The notes under the pieces were generated by a model that was not told the origin of the DNA, searched no databases, and saw only the letters and a program-made list of their open reading frames with translations. Below, piece by piece: positions 43,051 to 55,251 of a DNA stretch of 62,000 bases (position 1 is the first letter of the stretch; the number at the start of each line of letters is the position of its first letter). Location: positions 264,352 to 326,351 of the forward strand of contig CAUYUJ010021137.1 in assembly GCA_963575745.1 (NCBI GenBank), in the 5' to 3' direction. The translations under genes and the position numbers were made by a program. Source of the DNA: Prorocentrum cordatum (taxonomy: Eukaryota; Sar; Dinophyceae; Prorocentrales; Prorocentraceae).

Positions 43051-45660
43051 GGCTGGCGGTGACTCTCCGCACCGCCGCGATCATTATCTCCGACAAACCG
43101 TCCACGGGCCTGGCGCGCTCATGCCGAACTCGGGCGAATAGAACCCCGCCCACGGGTGGGCGCAACAGCCGACCCCCTGGCGCCCTCGGCTGACGATTGG
43201 GCTCAACCGATTTCGGAGGAGGATGCTCACCCGGCGCTTCGCGGCCTCCCATCGTCCCTCGGCGGCCCCGGCAACGCGCCGGCCAACGACGACGGCGACC
43301 CCCTCGGCCTTGGGGGGGCCACGCGCGCCCCTCTGGAAGACAGCGCGCCTCCTCTCGGCGCGCAGCCCAGTGGCGGATCGCCCGAGGTTCCGCCCCGCGC
43401 GCAGGGCCCGCCTCGGGCGCAGCCCTCCCTCGACATCACCTGTGCGCCGACCGCGCGCAGGGCCCCCCACGGCGAAATTGACGATCCACTCCCACCCCCA
43501 GTTCCAAGTGGAACTCAACGTGACAGCAGCCACGGCAGGGAGCACACCTCACCGAGTCACCGCGCGCCACAAGCCAGCTGACCCGCTGGCCCAACGCCCC
43601 ATGGAGGCCAGAGCAAGATGGGTTGACCACCTCGTTCGTATTGCCCCCTGGTGACCCCCAGACCTCTGTGATCCCGACAGAGGCGAACAAATGTGGATTT
43701 CTGTACTGCGTCGAGGAGGTCGTCCGTGCTCTCCAAACGGTGGCCTTCGTAGGATTCTACATAGACTTACCGCCGTGGGAGGCGACCGACCTCCAGAGGC
43801 GGCGCGCACATGAGATGTACCAAGAAGCTTGTGAACGAGGCGACCAGGGGCGCCGCGACCGTCGCCGACGCATTTCCGCGCTCTCGGGCCACGCGCGCTA
43901 AACCGTGCAACCCAGCAGATGAACGACGCGCGCCGCGACGCTATGGATGCCCGCTTGGGCCGCCTCGACCCCCCGCCGGGATGCCGAGGGCGCCGCCAGC
44001 CCACTGGGGTCTTCCCGCCGTCCGCGGCCCCGCCCATCCCACCAGAGCGTGATGCGCCGCGCCCAGATGCGGCGCCCTCGCGCGGGCCCGCTCCGCGACA
44101 GCGGCGCGACCGCGAGGCTATGTTTTCTTTCGACGGGCACCGCTGGTTCAGGCGCGCGGACCCCTTTGCTCGTGATGACGGGCCAAGCGACTCTGGCCCC
44201 CAAGGATCGATGGGGCCCGCCCGATCCAGCACCTGGCACCGCCACGGGCGCCCCCCCCGGCGTTGACCTCGCGGGGGCAGCGCAGCGCAGCCCCCCGTCC
44301 CACCGTCGAAGACGCCGCATGCCCGGTTTCGCCGGTGCGGGGGAGCACAACAGCGATCTCCTCATGAGCAACGCCAGCAATTCTTCCACGGGCGACAGGG
44401 AGCCCCCCCTGTCGATTCCAGGGCCACACCTTCTTGGCCCAGCCCGCCACGGCCGCCAGCCGTCAGTCGCAGCTGCACCGAGCCAGTCACGCAACCTCCC
44501 AGGCTCAGCCTCGGGAGATGGGGCCATCTCGGCTCTCGCGGCTCACGAACCAGCCCAGCCTGCCGGGCCGGCCGGCAGCGTGGTGCCTCTGGGCCCGTGC
44601 CAGAGCGCGGCATCCTGCGACCCCCGACCAGTCAGCACGAGCGAAATGGCCACGTTCTACGGTTCTCTACCGCCGCCGCCGCGCGTGATCCTCCGCGCGA
44701 GCGATACCTATGGAGTCCCAACGCTGACTCCTTGCTGCCTGTCACCGACCCCGACCACTTCTTCTGGCGACTGGCCGAAAATGGTGGCATGGGCCCTCCT
44801 CCTGCCAGCAGCGCGGCGCCCCTTGCCCGCCTCCGCCGGTGGCCCCCTGCCTGCCTCGCCATTTATGGTCCTCCTTCGCCGCGAGAGCCCCGGCCGCCTC
44901 AGGCGCGCCCCGCGCTCTCTGGGTCCCCCCGCCCGCTCGGGCTCGGGCGGAGCGCTGGGGAAGCACGCCCGTCGCGCGCAGGGGGCCCCAGGCACGCCGC
45001 CCAGGCGGCCGTGCTGGCCCCCCCGCCCGTCGCAGGGACGAGCCGCTCGGGCCCGAGCTCGGCCCGCGACAGAGCGTCAGACCGTTGGGCGCGGCCCGAG
45101 CGCCAGCTCGATCACGTCCAGTCCCTTCCCGACCACGTTCGCCGCACAAGCCGAGAGCGCCTCAGCGCGCCGCGTGAATTTCTCACGCCACCGTCCAGCG
45201 TCGGGCCTCGCTCGCCCCTTCGGCGACGAGTGTCTCCGCCTCCGTCGCAGCCGCCCTCCGCGTGGCCCAAACGCTTCTCGCGAGCTGACCTCCTCTTCGA
45301 GGTCGCGCGCCGCCTGGCACGCGCCCACTGTGGCCATCCCCGCTGCAGGTCCTGAAGGGTTGCTGGATGTATGCCGCCACTTCCGGCGAGGTACCGTCAC
45401 GCCAAAGACGGGTGCCGGCTTCGCTGAACCCCTCATGTGGGCTCGGATGGCTGCGATGCAGAGTCCCAGCCTCAGCCTTTGCTCGCTGGGAGGGGGGGCC
45501 CTCGCCCCTCCCCTCCCCTCTTCTCCTGGCCGTCCGCCCAAAACGGGCGTGTAGGGCCCCTTGTGGCCGATTCGCTCCTGCCACGGAGCGGGGCGCGCCA
45601 GCCGCTTGCCGCCGGGCGCCCGCTCGGACACGCGCGCGAATCGGTTCGATCTCTGAGGCC
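43051..45660. other. GC-rich region after the LINE remnant, one possible gene fragment
   Basis: Mostly Pro/Arg/Ser-rich open frames without motifs. The longest (43,947-45,554) has low complexity and I do not accept it as a gene. At about 43,640-43,830 a frame with CGFLYCVEEVVRALQTVAFVG and DLQRRRAHEMYQEACERGDQ has natural composition and could be an exon fragment of unknown function. Confidence 0.35.
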
Positions 45661-45699
45661 TTCTTGGAGCTATCTTGGGCGAAAGTGGACCCTCTGATC

Positions 45700-47390
45700 C
45701 CTCGCGAACCCCCCCGTCCAAGTCCAGGGGAGGGGGTAGGGGTCAAGACGCCCTCTCCGCATGCAAGCCGTCTAGCTCACTCCCACCTGCCCTCCCACCA
45801 TATACGTGGCATCCGAATCTCGGCATAGCCAGGGGTCGCCACTGGATGGACAGCCGCTGGGAACCAAAGCGGACGCCAGGTGCGCGACGCTCGCCGCGGG
45901 CTCCACATGCGGTTGGTGTGCCATCCTGGTAAAAAGCGTGATGCCCCCCGTCCGCATGGTCCAGATGCTGATGTGGGGGGCGCAATGTCTTGGGCCTGCG
46001 CACAGCAAGCATCATCATGCGGGAACCACCGCCGTCCCTGTCAAAAAACAATCCAACGTAATCGCGGGTAGCCAGCACAATGCCCACGACGCTGTCGCAA
46101 CGTGCATTTTGCATTGTTTTTGACACGGATGGTGGTCTTGCACAAAGCGGCTTAATTAAGGGTGTTTCGCCATCCCTCTCAGAAAAAAGACAACGTGCTT
46201 GCAGGGCGCCAGCGCACCGTCCAGATTTTGCTGCAATGTGCACTTCGTATTGTTTTTTTGGTAGGGATTGTAGAGGGTGTTGGCAGGATGGGCCCCGCAA
46301 TGTGTATTTTGTGTGTATATATATATATATATGACAGGAGTGGTGGGCGGGTGCCCGCACGGTTCCGGGTTGGCTGCCGGCCAGGTGGGGGATGGGGGTG
46401 TTTATTAATAGGGAGCAGTGACCAAGACACCCCCTAGATAGCAAGTCGTCTAGCTCACTCCCACCCGCCCTCCCAACGCATAAGTAACACCCGAGCCTGA
46501 GCATGTTCAGCGGTCGTCTTTGGATGGGCAGCTACTGGGAACCCAAAACCGACCCCATGTCGCGACGGTGGGGAGAGGTGCGCCGCGCGTGCCAGGCGCG
46601 CCACGCGCGCCAGGCTCCCCTGTGGCCCGAGCGTGCCAGGCACGCCTGCTGCACCAATTGCGCCACGTGCTCCGCGTGCGCCAGGTGTGCCGCAGACTCC
46701 AGCCTCGCCAGGTGCGCCACGTTCGGGTCACATGCAGAGTCTGTCAGGTGCGCCGGCGCACGTTTCAGCGCACATCGGGAACATGTCGGCCCCCACCATC
46801 CTTGTCGAAAACCAATGCACATCGTTGGTTCTGGTGGGCCTGCGCGCAGCAGGCCATACTCCACCCCCGCCGTCCCTGTCAAAATCCACTTGACAGTGAT
46901 TGCGGGGTGGCCGCGCACTATCCAGATTTAGCCGCGGGGTGCAGTTTTTTGAGTTTTTTTTGGTAGGGGTGGTAGCCCTGCGCGCAGCAGGCAAGATGCT
47001 GACACCTCCACCGTCTCTATCAAACACAAAACGAAGTGCTTGCGGGCCTCACGAATATGAGTCAACATTTTGCCCCAAAGTGTAATGGCAGGGATGTGGG
47101 GGGGCCGCATCGGGTTGGCCGCGCATGCTCCAAATGACGAGGCAAAATGCGTTCTATACTGTTTTTTGACGTGGATGGTGGGGGTGTGGGGGGGGGGAAC
47201 ATGGTTCCTGGTTGGCCGCCGGTCGCCTGGGGGAGGGGGTGTATATTAAGTGGGAAAAGTGATCAGCCCCTCCCCGAGGGGGAAAAAGGGGTTGTGGAAG
47301 AGGAAAGACAAACATCGTTAGACCACTTGTCGCCCAGATGGCTGGTGGGATTTGGTGAGCATTCGCCATCCTCATATTGTTCGACACGTT
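45700..47390 (+). repeat. Mosaic repeat, copy 4 (longest)
   Basis: Two CTxxGGATGG modules (45,720-45,890 and 46,440-46,800), ~132-bp palindromic units (46,020-46,300 and 46,790-47,190) and two hairpin modules (about 46,386-46,436 and 47,229-47,275). A short (TA)n run lies at 46,317-46,332. Module order repeats that of copies 1-3, so this is a dispersed composite unit. Confidence 0.8.
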
Positions 47391-47399
47391 TCAACCGCG

Positions 47400-48660
47400 C
47401 CCGCTAACATGTCCCATCCGAGATTACAAGGCGGGAGCGTGGATCTCTTGGGTCGGCGCCGCACCCCTCTTCCTTGCCAAGGGGGGCTCCGCCGCCGATC
47501 CAAGAGATCTGCGCGGAGCTCCGACAGTTTCTGCTCACGTGCTGCTGGGTCTTCCAGCCCAGGTGTTGCCTCTCAATACTGGCTGGAGCAGGGGGCGGGA
47601 AACACATTCGAGAGACCCCCTCGTGGATGGCTGCCGCCTCGCCGCGGACCGCCAGACGAGGGCTGGGGACGGCGACGAAGTTGACGACGCACTCGACGCA
47701 GCTGACGGCGCAGCCGACTGCGCAGCCGACGATGCAGCCGCTAGTGCAGGAGATGGACGACGAGGAACCCGATGACGGCGACGACGATGACGACGACGAC
47801 GACGTGACGACGACGGTGAAGGCGACGGTGACGGCAGAGAAGACGGCGGCGACGACGACGACGACGACGCCGCAGCCTGAGGTGGTGACGTGTCGGCGAC
47901 GCCAGCGGTGACGACGACAATGCTGGCGCAGTCGGCAGCCGTCTCGCCGCCGCGAGCGGCGGGCGGGGAGCCCGGCGGGGATGGCCGCTCTGGGCACCCT
48001 GGCCCGCGGCGCCGCGCGGCGTGGCGTCGCGGCGCGCCCTTCGCGGCCGCTGGCGCAGGTGTGCCAGCGGCCATCGCCGCCGTCGCCATCAACGCCTCGT
48101 TGCCGACGGCGCCGTTGTTGCCGCCGCCTCTGTCGACGCCGCCGCCGCTGCCGCCGCCGCCATCGACGCTGTCGCCGTCGACGTCTCGCCGCCGACGCAG
48201 CCGCCATCATCACCGTCTCACCCCGCCGTCTCGCCGTCGACATCGGCGCCGCCGTCGTCGTCTCCCCACCGCCGCGTCCGTCAAAGTCGACGTCTCGCCG
48301 ATGCGCCGTTGGTGGCGAGACGTCGGCGGCGGTCGCCAGCGCCCTGTGCTGGCCAGCCGTGTGCGGCCGTCAGCGTTGTCGGCGGTCGTCGGCGTCGTCG
48401 GCTGCGTCGTTGTCGGCGCTGCCGTCGTTGTTATTTTCTTCCTCTTGCTCCCGTCCTCCTCCCCCTCCCCCTACTCGAGAGGCCTACGTACGCCATTCCG
48501 CCGACCCCCAGACGAAGTAAGGCCTGGTGGGCGTTTTCAAGCCTCGTCAGAGTTTCCTGGGCGCTTGCTGGCTATTGGGAAGGCCTTGCGGCCGGTGCCG
48601 TCGACCCTGAAGGGGGACGACGACCACGACGGCGGCGTCGGCTGCGATGACAACGCAGAC
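47400..48660. other. Trinucleotide-rich, GC-rich region
   Basis: GAC/GACGAC runs (47,750-47,870) and GCCGTCGCC-type text (48,060-48,420) give acidic, Arg-rich or Ser/Pro-rich frames. The 47,400-47,640 part is more unique but has no motif. A protein made of such low-complexity sequence cannot be excluded but is not supported. Confidence 0.4.
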
Positions 48661-48669
48661 GTGGGGCAG

Positions 48670-49015
48670 AGAGCTCAGTGATGCTTCGTGGGACTTCTTC
48701 GGAGCGCGCTCGCCTCAGGGGGGCAGTTTTGGGGCCTCTAGGGGCCTCTTAGGGGCCTCTCGGGGATCTTTTGGGGCCTCTTGGAGTCCTTTGAGGCCTC
48801 CTGGGGGCTTCTTCGGGCGGAAGGCTCGGATTTTCGGGTCGCGTTTCCTCTCATGTGCCTTTCTTGGGGCCGTCTTGGAGCCCGCGTGGGCCGTCGTGGG
48901 CGCTTGGAGCACTCTTGGGGAGTCGTGGGGTTCTCTTGGGAGCCTCTTGGGCCATCTTGGGGCGCTCTTGGGTGCCTGTTGCGCTGTTTTTCAAGAGCGT
49001 CGGAAGGTGAACAAA
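48670..49015 (+). repeat. Phased CTTGG repeat, short block D
   Basis: GGGGCCTCTTGG and CTTGGGAGC words at 10-11-base steps, ending in a diverged linker (GCGTCGGAAGGTGAACAAAG). Confidence 0.8.
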
Positions 49016-49490
49016 GCAAAAATCAAATAGCATTTCAAAGCTATTGATTTGTGCCTTTATTTAATCGCTTCGCTCATTCCGCCGGCCCATAATGCGTAAT
49101 CGCTGGGGTTTGGCTGCGCGTCTGTGAGCCATGCTGCGCTGATGGGGGGTGGGGGACGTTGTTTTCGGTGGTGGGTGCACCAGTCCGGTGTAGTTGGTTC
49201 GACGTTTGCGGCTGTCAGTGGTTTATGGCGCCATCGTCTGCTCTCGTGGGGCTCGCGGATGGTGGTTTGGCGCGGTCCGCCAATGGAGCCCCGCTTTCTG
49301 GAGGTTCCAGGGTTCGGTCGGGCTTTGCCTGCGGTTGCCTCGGCGTGTTTAGGGGTGCTCTGTTTGTGGTGCGAGGGTGTTGGAGTCAGTGGTCTTCGTA
49401 CTTGGATGCATCGTTTGCAATTGTGGGTCCGTTCGCATACGGTCATGCCTATGGTCGGGGAGGGGAGCTGGGAGCCTCCGCCGCTTCGGG
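49016..49490. other. Unique spacer, no gene recognised
   Basis: Mixed composition with GTGG-rich plus strand. Minus-strand frames are open but show no motif. Confidence 0.35.
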
Positions 49491-49495
49491 AAGCA

Positions 49496-49507
49496 TCCTC
49501 GTCGCCG

Positions 49508-49554
<47 letters not shown>

Positions 49555-49579
49555 CTCGTCGTCGTCGTCGTCGTCGCCG
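49496..49579 (+). repeat. (GTC)n microsatellite
   Basis: CGT/GTC triplets over about 80 bases. Confidence 0.95.
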
Positions 49580-49794
49580 CGGTGTGCCATGTGTTGGTGA
49601 GCTCGTGGCGAGCGAAAAGGAGGAGGAGGGAGGCGGGGAAAATCTTGTATCAATTGTGCTTTATGTTGGCGTGCTCGTGGCGAGCGAGAAGGAGGAGGAG
49701 GAGGAGGGGGACATTTGGGAGCCAAGTTTGGTCGTGGACAAGACGCGTTTTTAGAGGCCGTTTGTTTAGGGGTCTTCTGGGAAGACTTTCTTTC

Positions 49795-49838
49795 TTCTTT
49801 TCTTTCTTTCTTTCTTTTTTTTTCTTTTTTTTTTTTTC

Positions 49839-49870
<32 letters not shown>

Positions 49871-49946
49871 ATCTTTTTTTCTCTTTTCTTTTTTTTTGTT
49901 TTTTTTTTTTTTTTTTTATCTTTTTTTTCTTCCTTTTTTCTTCTCG
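49795..49946 (+). repeat. Poly(T) tract with scattered C
   Basis: T runs broken by single C or TC. Directly before a phased-repeat block, in the position where other blocks have a (GGA)n or CT-rich tract. Confidence 0.95.
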
Positions 49947-51250
49947 AGGGCCTCTTGGCGGTATTTCTAGAGCCTCCTGGGGCCTCCTGGGGGCCTCTTG
50001 GGGCCTGTTGAGGGCCTCTTGGGGCCTCTCGGGGGCCTCTTGGGGGCGTTCTGAGGTCTCCTGGGGACGTCTTGCGGCTTAGAGCGCGAAATGTCCGTTC
50101 TGGTCCCCCGTCGGGGCCCGGTCTTGGAGCCGTCTTCGGTTTGGAGCCGTCTGGAGGCATCTTTGGGACATTCTTGGGGGTCTACCGGTACTTTAAGTTT
50201 GTTGCAGGCTACTTTCGGTCACCTGGATGGGCTCTCCGCCTTAGGTGCTTGTCACCGCTCGATTACGGGGGGTCTCTTAGGGCTCTCTGGGGTCCTTCGG
50301 AACGGTCTTGAACCCTCGTAGGCCGTATTGGGGCGATATTGAGGGCTTTGTGGGCCGTCTTGGAGCGCTAGGAAGCCGAAGAGGCGAGAACGCCAAAATC
50401 CTCAAAAAAGCAATGAAAATCATCAATTTTGGCTTCTTGGGGGCCTCTTGGGAGGTCTCTTGGACGCATCTTGGGGCGTCTTGGGAGCATCTTGGGGCCT
50501 CTTGGGGGCGTTATGAGGTCTCCTGGGGACGTCTTGCGGCTTAGAGCGCGAAATGTCCGTTCCGGTCCCCCGTCGGGGCCCAGTTTTGGAGCCGTCTTGG
50601 GGGCATCTTGGGCCATCTTGGAGGTTTCTGGGGGTCTCTTAGGGCCCTCTGGGGTCGTTTCGGAACGGTCTTGAACCCTCGTAGGCCGTATGGGGGCGAT
50701 ATTGAGGGTTTTTTGGGGCCGCCTTGGAGCGCTAGGAAGCCGAAGAGGCGAGAACGCCAAAATCCGGAAAAAGTAATGACAATCATAAAGTTTGGCTTCT
50801 TGGGGGCCTCTTGGGAGGTCTCTTGGACGCATCTTGGGGCGTCTTGGGAGCATCTTGGGCCGTCTTGAGGCCATCTGGGCCGTCTTGGGGCGCTCTTGGC
50901 TTCAGGCTGCTGGGCCTGCCACATATTTGGCGTCTCCTTGGAGCGCTCCTGGAGCGCTCCAGAGGCCTCCAGGGCCGCGCCCAGGAAGTCCGGCATCTCT
51001 GACCCCCACCCTCCCGGGACATGCCGGGGTACTTTTCGCCCTGGGGCTCCTAGGGGCCGCCCTGCGCGCGCGCGAACTAGAAATACTGTTTACCTGTTAC
51101 TGGAGATCTTAGCACGCCCTGGCCCGTTGGGCTGGCGAATTTCTGGCCTTTTGGGGGTCCTCTGGGAACGCGCTTGAAGACTCTTGGGAGAGTCTTGGGC
51201 CGTCTTAGGGCCATCGTGGGCATCTTGAAACGCTCGTGGGCCGTCTTAGA
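49947..51250 (+). repeat. Phased CTTGG repeat, block E, two higher-order units
   Basis: Two closely related units begin at about 50,051 and 50,513 with GAGGTCTCCTGGGGACGTCT and CGGCTTAGAGCGCGAAATGT. Both contain the linker GGAAGCCGAAGAGGCGAGAA near 50,373 and 50,734. The first unit carries an extra 92 bases (50,184-50,275). The block thins out after 51,250. Confidence 0.85.
50184..50275. mobile_element. 84-base insertion with 8-base target duplication
   Basis: GGGGGTCT at 50,176-50,183 and again at 50,268-50,275 flank 84 bases (ACCGGTACTTTAAG to CTCGATTACG). The sister unit at about 50,634-50,645 has one GGGGGTCT directly followed by CTTAGGG, so it shows the empty site. No coding capacity and no obvious terminal inverted repeats. 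Confidence 0.75.
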
Positions 51251-51829
51251 ACCCTCTTAGGTACTCGTATGCGTTTGTTGGGTCGCCGCAGGGAGGCAGG
51301 CCGTCGTATTTGACCTGGGTGCAGCCCCCGGGACCCCCCCCGCCCGGGACCCCCCCCCATCCAGGCGGGTCCGAATTGCGCTGAGGGGCGATCGTGTTGA
51401 AAAATGAACGAATGACGGAGAGGACGAGTCGATCGGAAGAGCCCCTCACACACGCCGACAGGCGCATGGACTGCCTTCAAATGTCCAGGTGCGTGGGAGG
51501 AGTGGCCGTCGCGCAGTCGTTACTCTGCGCATGGGGCTCTCTCATTCTGAGCTTCTCGGGATGGAGTGCTGAAATATGATGCGCGTCGTGCATGAAGCGA
51601 GATGCTCCCGGAGTGACGTCGCGGATGGTCGACATAACCTTCGCATTTTGGGATTCGAATAATGAAGGAGAAGGAGGATAATGCCGACATGCACGACAGT
51701 GAGAGGAAGGAGGAAAGGAGGAGGATATCGATGACGACGGGACGGTTTGTGATGCTGTCCAGGCTTTGTTTCTTTGGAGATTCTGAGGAGATTTCGGGAA
51801 GCCTTGTTTGAGAATGTATGAAACCACCT
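51251..51829. other. Unique spacer, no gene recognised
   Basis: Contains short C runs (51,343-51,360), then moderate-GC unique sequence. Minus-strand frames (for example FMHDAHHISALHPEKLRMRE near 51,580) look protein-like for ~50 residues but match no family I know. Confidence 0.35.
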
Positions 51830-52250
51830 GGAGCCATGGGGGCATCTTAGGGGGCCTGCTGGCGGCCTGGGTGGCAGCCTCTTGGAGCTCTGTCGATGCT
51901 CCCAGGGGGTTTGGGGAGCCCTTTGGGCTTTTTTGGGGGCCTCCTCGATGCTTTTTTTGGAGCTTTGTCGATGCTCCCAGGGGGTTTGGGGAGCCCTTTT
52001 GGAGGCCCTGGGAGCCCTTCTCCTGAAACCTGTTGGGGGTCTTGGGGGCCATCTTCTGGGGGAGGGCTCCCAGGGCCTCTGCGGATTCCCCCTCTTGGGC
52101 CTCTCACGGGGCCACGTCGGGTTGTTTTTTTGCTGTCTCGGGGGCGTTGTGGGCCGTCTTGCGGCTCTCCTTGGCCGTCTCCGGGGCCGTTTTGAGGGTT
52201 TCTTGGGCCGGCTTTGGCCAGTCTGGGGGGCCTCTTGGGTCGTCTTGCGC
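51830..52250 (+). repeat. Phased repeat, block F, with a 72-base direct duplication
   Basis: CTTGGGGGCC words again. Within it GAGCTCTGTCGATGCTCCCA at 51,885 and GAGCTTTGTCGATGCTCCCA at about 51,960 begin two copies of a ~75-base unit ending in GGGTTTGGGGAGCCC. Confidence 0.75.
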
Positions 52251-53140
52251 GCGCATACGCCAGAGAGCCGAGGCCGCGAACATCACACAGAAGCTATTAG
52301 GAAATTCATGTCTTGTGTCTCTTGAGGCCATCCGGGGGGGGTTCTCTTGGGGCGTTCTTCCGGCGTCTTCGGCCGTCTTCAGACTGTCTTGGGTGCTCTT
52401 GAGGCTCTTCTGGCGTATTGGAGCTTTTCTCCGTCTCCGTCTCCGTCTCCCTCAGGATGGCCACGATGTGACCGAGGGACGGCCGGCGGACCTTGAACAA
52501 ATACTGACGGGGGGGCTTGGAGGACGACGGGCGACGACGAGGAACCATGGACAAAAACCCCCGGCAGGGCACCGGAGGCCCAGAGGAGAGGGAGGGAGGC
52601 GCCAGTGGAGGATCAGCCGGCCCGGGGGGGAGGACGGAAGGGGGCCGGGAGGGAGTGGAGAGTAGAGGAGACAGTGGGGGGGCCCAAAGACCCCGGACGC
52701 GAAAGGAGCACGCCAATTCTCAGCTCTCTCCCCTCTCTCCCTCTCGCGCCAAGGAACCCACCATCCCATACCTGCAACATGATCGGGCACATCCTTCCCG
52801 ACCCTTCCTACCTATCCCCAGTGGACCCCCTGCACCGCGCCAGAAGGAAACAATGTGGCGGCACCAAAGCGAGAGAGCAAGCTGGTCCTCGAGTTTCAGC
52901 TCCATGCACGGCCCATTGCTCCACCCGCCCCCGACGGGCCACTGCATCCGGGGGCGGGCGGGGTCACCCCTCACGCCCGGCCGCCGGGGGGAGTGCCCCC
53001 GCGGCAGCAGCACCTCCGCCGCCCCCAGGCGCCACCGGGGCGGCTGCCGCAGGCGGCGTGCCACCGTCGCAGGGTGGCTATTCTCAAGATTGGAGCTCTC
53101 GCTTGGGGCTTCCTTGGACTTCCTGACCACAAGCGTGCAC
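52251..53140. other. Mixed GC-rich spacer, no gene recognised
   Basis: Includes (CCGTCT)n-like text at 52,430-52,455 and G/A-rich runs at 52,575-52,690. Frames lack motifs. Confidence 0.4.
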
Positions 53141-53144
53141 CTGC

Positions 53145-53950
53145 GAAACAGTATCACGGATGGAGGGCGGTCCTTTTTCGGCACGGGCATCTCGCCGGAC
53201 ATCTCGTCGAGTTTTATGATCGTAGTTTTCCGCGTGCTTGAGTACGCGCCAGAAATATGCAATGCAGTTCCTTCTCAAAGCGGGGCCCTTGCCAAAATGG
53301 CAGGCCCGACTTCGCTGGTCTTTCAAGGGGTGGTGTGCGCTTCTTGTAGTGACAAGGAAAGCTTGTGGGGCCGTGGGGACTTGGCACGAGAGGGTGTACT
53401 GCAACGTCACTGATGCATCTTGGGTTCATTCTGGTCCTCTGCCTCCGCCTCCTCCTTTTCCTCCCCCTCCTCTTTCTCCATTCCTTTTCCTTATAAGTAA
53501 ATTCTTCCTGTCGCACCCCGAGGCCGATTTTTGGGCGGGCCGGGCGTTTCGGCTGAGACTTCTGACTATTTCTGATTATGGAGCTTGAATTTGGGCAACA
53601 GTTTCACAGATGGAGGGCGGGTGTTTTTTTGCATGTGGCTCTCGCCTTAGCGCCGCGCACATTCGTTTTAAAAGCTTGCAAGAGGTCCACGGATTGAGGA
53701 CAACCCGTTTTAAGAATGTGGCTCTCGCCTTAGCGCCGCGGGCATTCGTTTTGAAAGTGTGCAAGAGTTTCACGGATTGAGGACAAGCCGTTTTCAAAAT
53801 GCGGTTTTCGCTTTAGCGTCGCGCACATTCGCTTTCAAACAATTCCAAGAGTTCCACGGATTGAGGGCGGTTCCTTTTCGAAATGTGGCTCTCGCCTTAG
53901 CGCCGCGCGCATTCGTTTATCATATTCGCGAGACTTTCACATATCCTCTT
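53145..53950 (+). repeat. ~88-bp repeat, one diverged and four tandem copies
   Basis: Units contain TTTCACGGATTGAGG, AATGTGGCTCTCGCCTTAGC and GCCGCGCACATTCGTTT. A first diverged unit is at 53,145-53,240, four more at 53,595-53,950. Between them lies a module with GAGGGTGTACTGCAACGTCA and a CCTCC run, repeated in diverged form at 54,205-54,300. Confidence 0.85.
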
Positions 53951-54420
53951 GACCAACGTACCAGAAATGGTGTTTAGGAAGAATTCAGGATTTTGCAGGT
54001 GCAACAGTTACGTTGGTTCGCGGTGTTGAGATCCCAAGGATGGCGCTCTGGCACCATCCAGGATCGTCAAGACGCGACAGTCAGGTTGATCCGTGGCGTT
54101 GGAATCCCGAGAACAATGTTTTGGCATGCTTCAGGGTCTTCAAACGGTTGTCTTCCAACGAGGCAGTTCCCTCAATGGAGATGGACCGTTGTAGGGGCCT
54201 ATGAAGAGGGAGCTTGGAAGGAGGGTGTATTCCAACATGGTTGATGGCTCTTGGGTTTACACTGGCCCTCCTCCTCCTCCTCCTGCTCCTACCCTTTTCC
54301 CTCCGTCCTTTCCTCCCTCCTTTCCTCCTTCCCTCCTCCCTTCTCCTCCCCCTCCCTCTTCCCTCTTCCCTCCTCCCTCCTCCCTTTCTCCATCTCATCC
54401 CGTCTCACCCTCCCCAGCGT
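53951..54420. repeat. Two ~65-base units and a CT-rich tract
   Basis: Units at about 54,010-54,075 and 54,085-54,150 share TCGCGGTGTTGAGATCCCAA-like text. A CCTCCT/CCCTCC tract follows at 54,265-54,400. No gene. Confidence 0.6.
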
Positions 54421-54879
54421 TGCCCCGCTCGCATCGACCTCGGTGTCGACGACGGCTCGCATCGACCTCGGTGTCGACGACGGCGACGATGGCTGCAGCG
54501 GCAACGGCGGCCACGCCGACGACGGCGGCAACTTTTGCGAGACGGCGCCGAAGCGGCGGCGGCAGCTGCTGCGGCGGCGGCGGCCGCGTCGGCTGCGGCC
54601 GCTGCGTCGGCAGAGAAAGTGGCGGCTGCGGCGGCGAGCCGAAGGCCCCGATCGCGTGCCGCTTCCTGAGTGCCCTGAAGGGCCAGGGCGGCGGCGGTGC
54701 GCCGCTGGCGCAGGCGAGCGCCCGCGCGTCGCCGTCGCCGCGGCCGTAGCCGTCGCCGTCGCCGTCGCTGCCGTCGTCGCCGTTCCTTTGTCGTCACTGT
54801 CGTGGACTTCGCCGCCGCCGTCAGCACGGTCGCAGCCGCCGCCGTCTCCGTTGCCGTTGCCGTCGCTGTCGCCGTCGCT

Positions 54880-54945
<66 letters not shown>

Positions 54946-54960
54946 TTCGGAGAACAACAT
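54421..54960 (+). repeat. Trinucleotide-rich tract (GTC/GCC/GGC)
   Basis: Short duplication GCTCGCATCGACCTCGGTGT at 54,427 and 54,459, then CGG/GCG runs and a pure (GTC)n run at about 54,880-54,945. Confidence 0.9.
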
Positions 54961-55251
54961 GGTTGAAGAGTTGCCTCGCAGTTAGTTCTTTTTATCCGTA
55001 AGGGCTTCGCCCCCTGCCGCCGGCCCCCTCTCTCGGAGAATGGGCCATGGAAGAGCTAAGTCATGAGGCTGTGGCGCTGTCGTGCAGCAGTATCGGAACT
55101 TCATGCGAGGCCGATTCGCAATCGGCAAAACCAACTGATCACAAGAGGGGTTACCACACAGGGCGATTGGTAAGACGTGTATGGTTTACGAGCTTGGTTA
55201 CCACACCTTGGGATTAAAGGGCCGAGGGATCACTCGCAGTTTGGGTTACCA
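54961..55251. other. Unique spacer with three degenerate short repeats
   Basis: GGTTACCACAC-type words recur at about 55,149, 55,196 and 55,245, leading into the 73-bp satellite. Confidence 0.5.

Noticed and set aside
43947-45554. 535-codon open frame
   Set aside because: Low-complexity Pro/Ser/Arg/Ala composition in a region where the other frames are also open; no motif.
46317-46332. TATA promoter
   Set aside because: It is a short (TA)n microsatellite with no gene after it.
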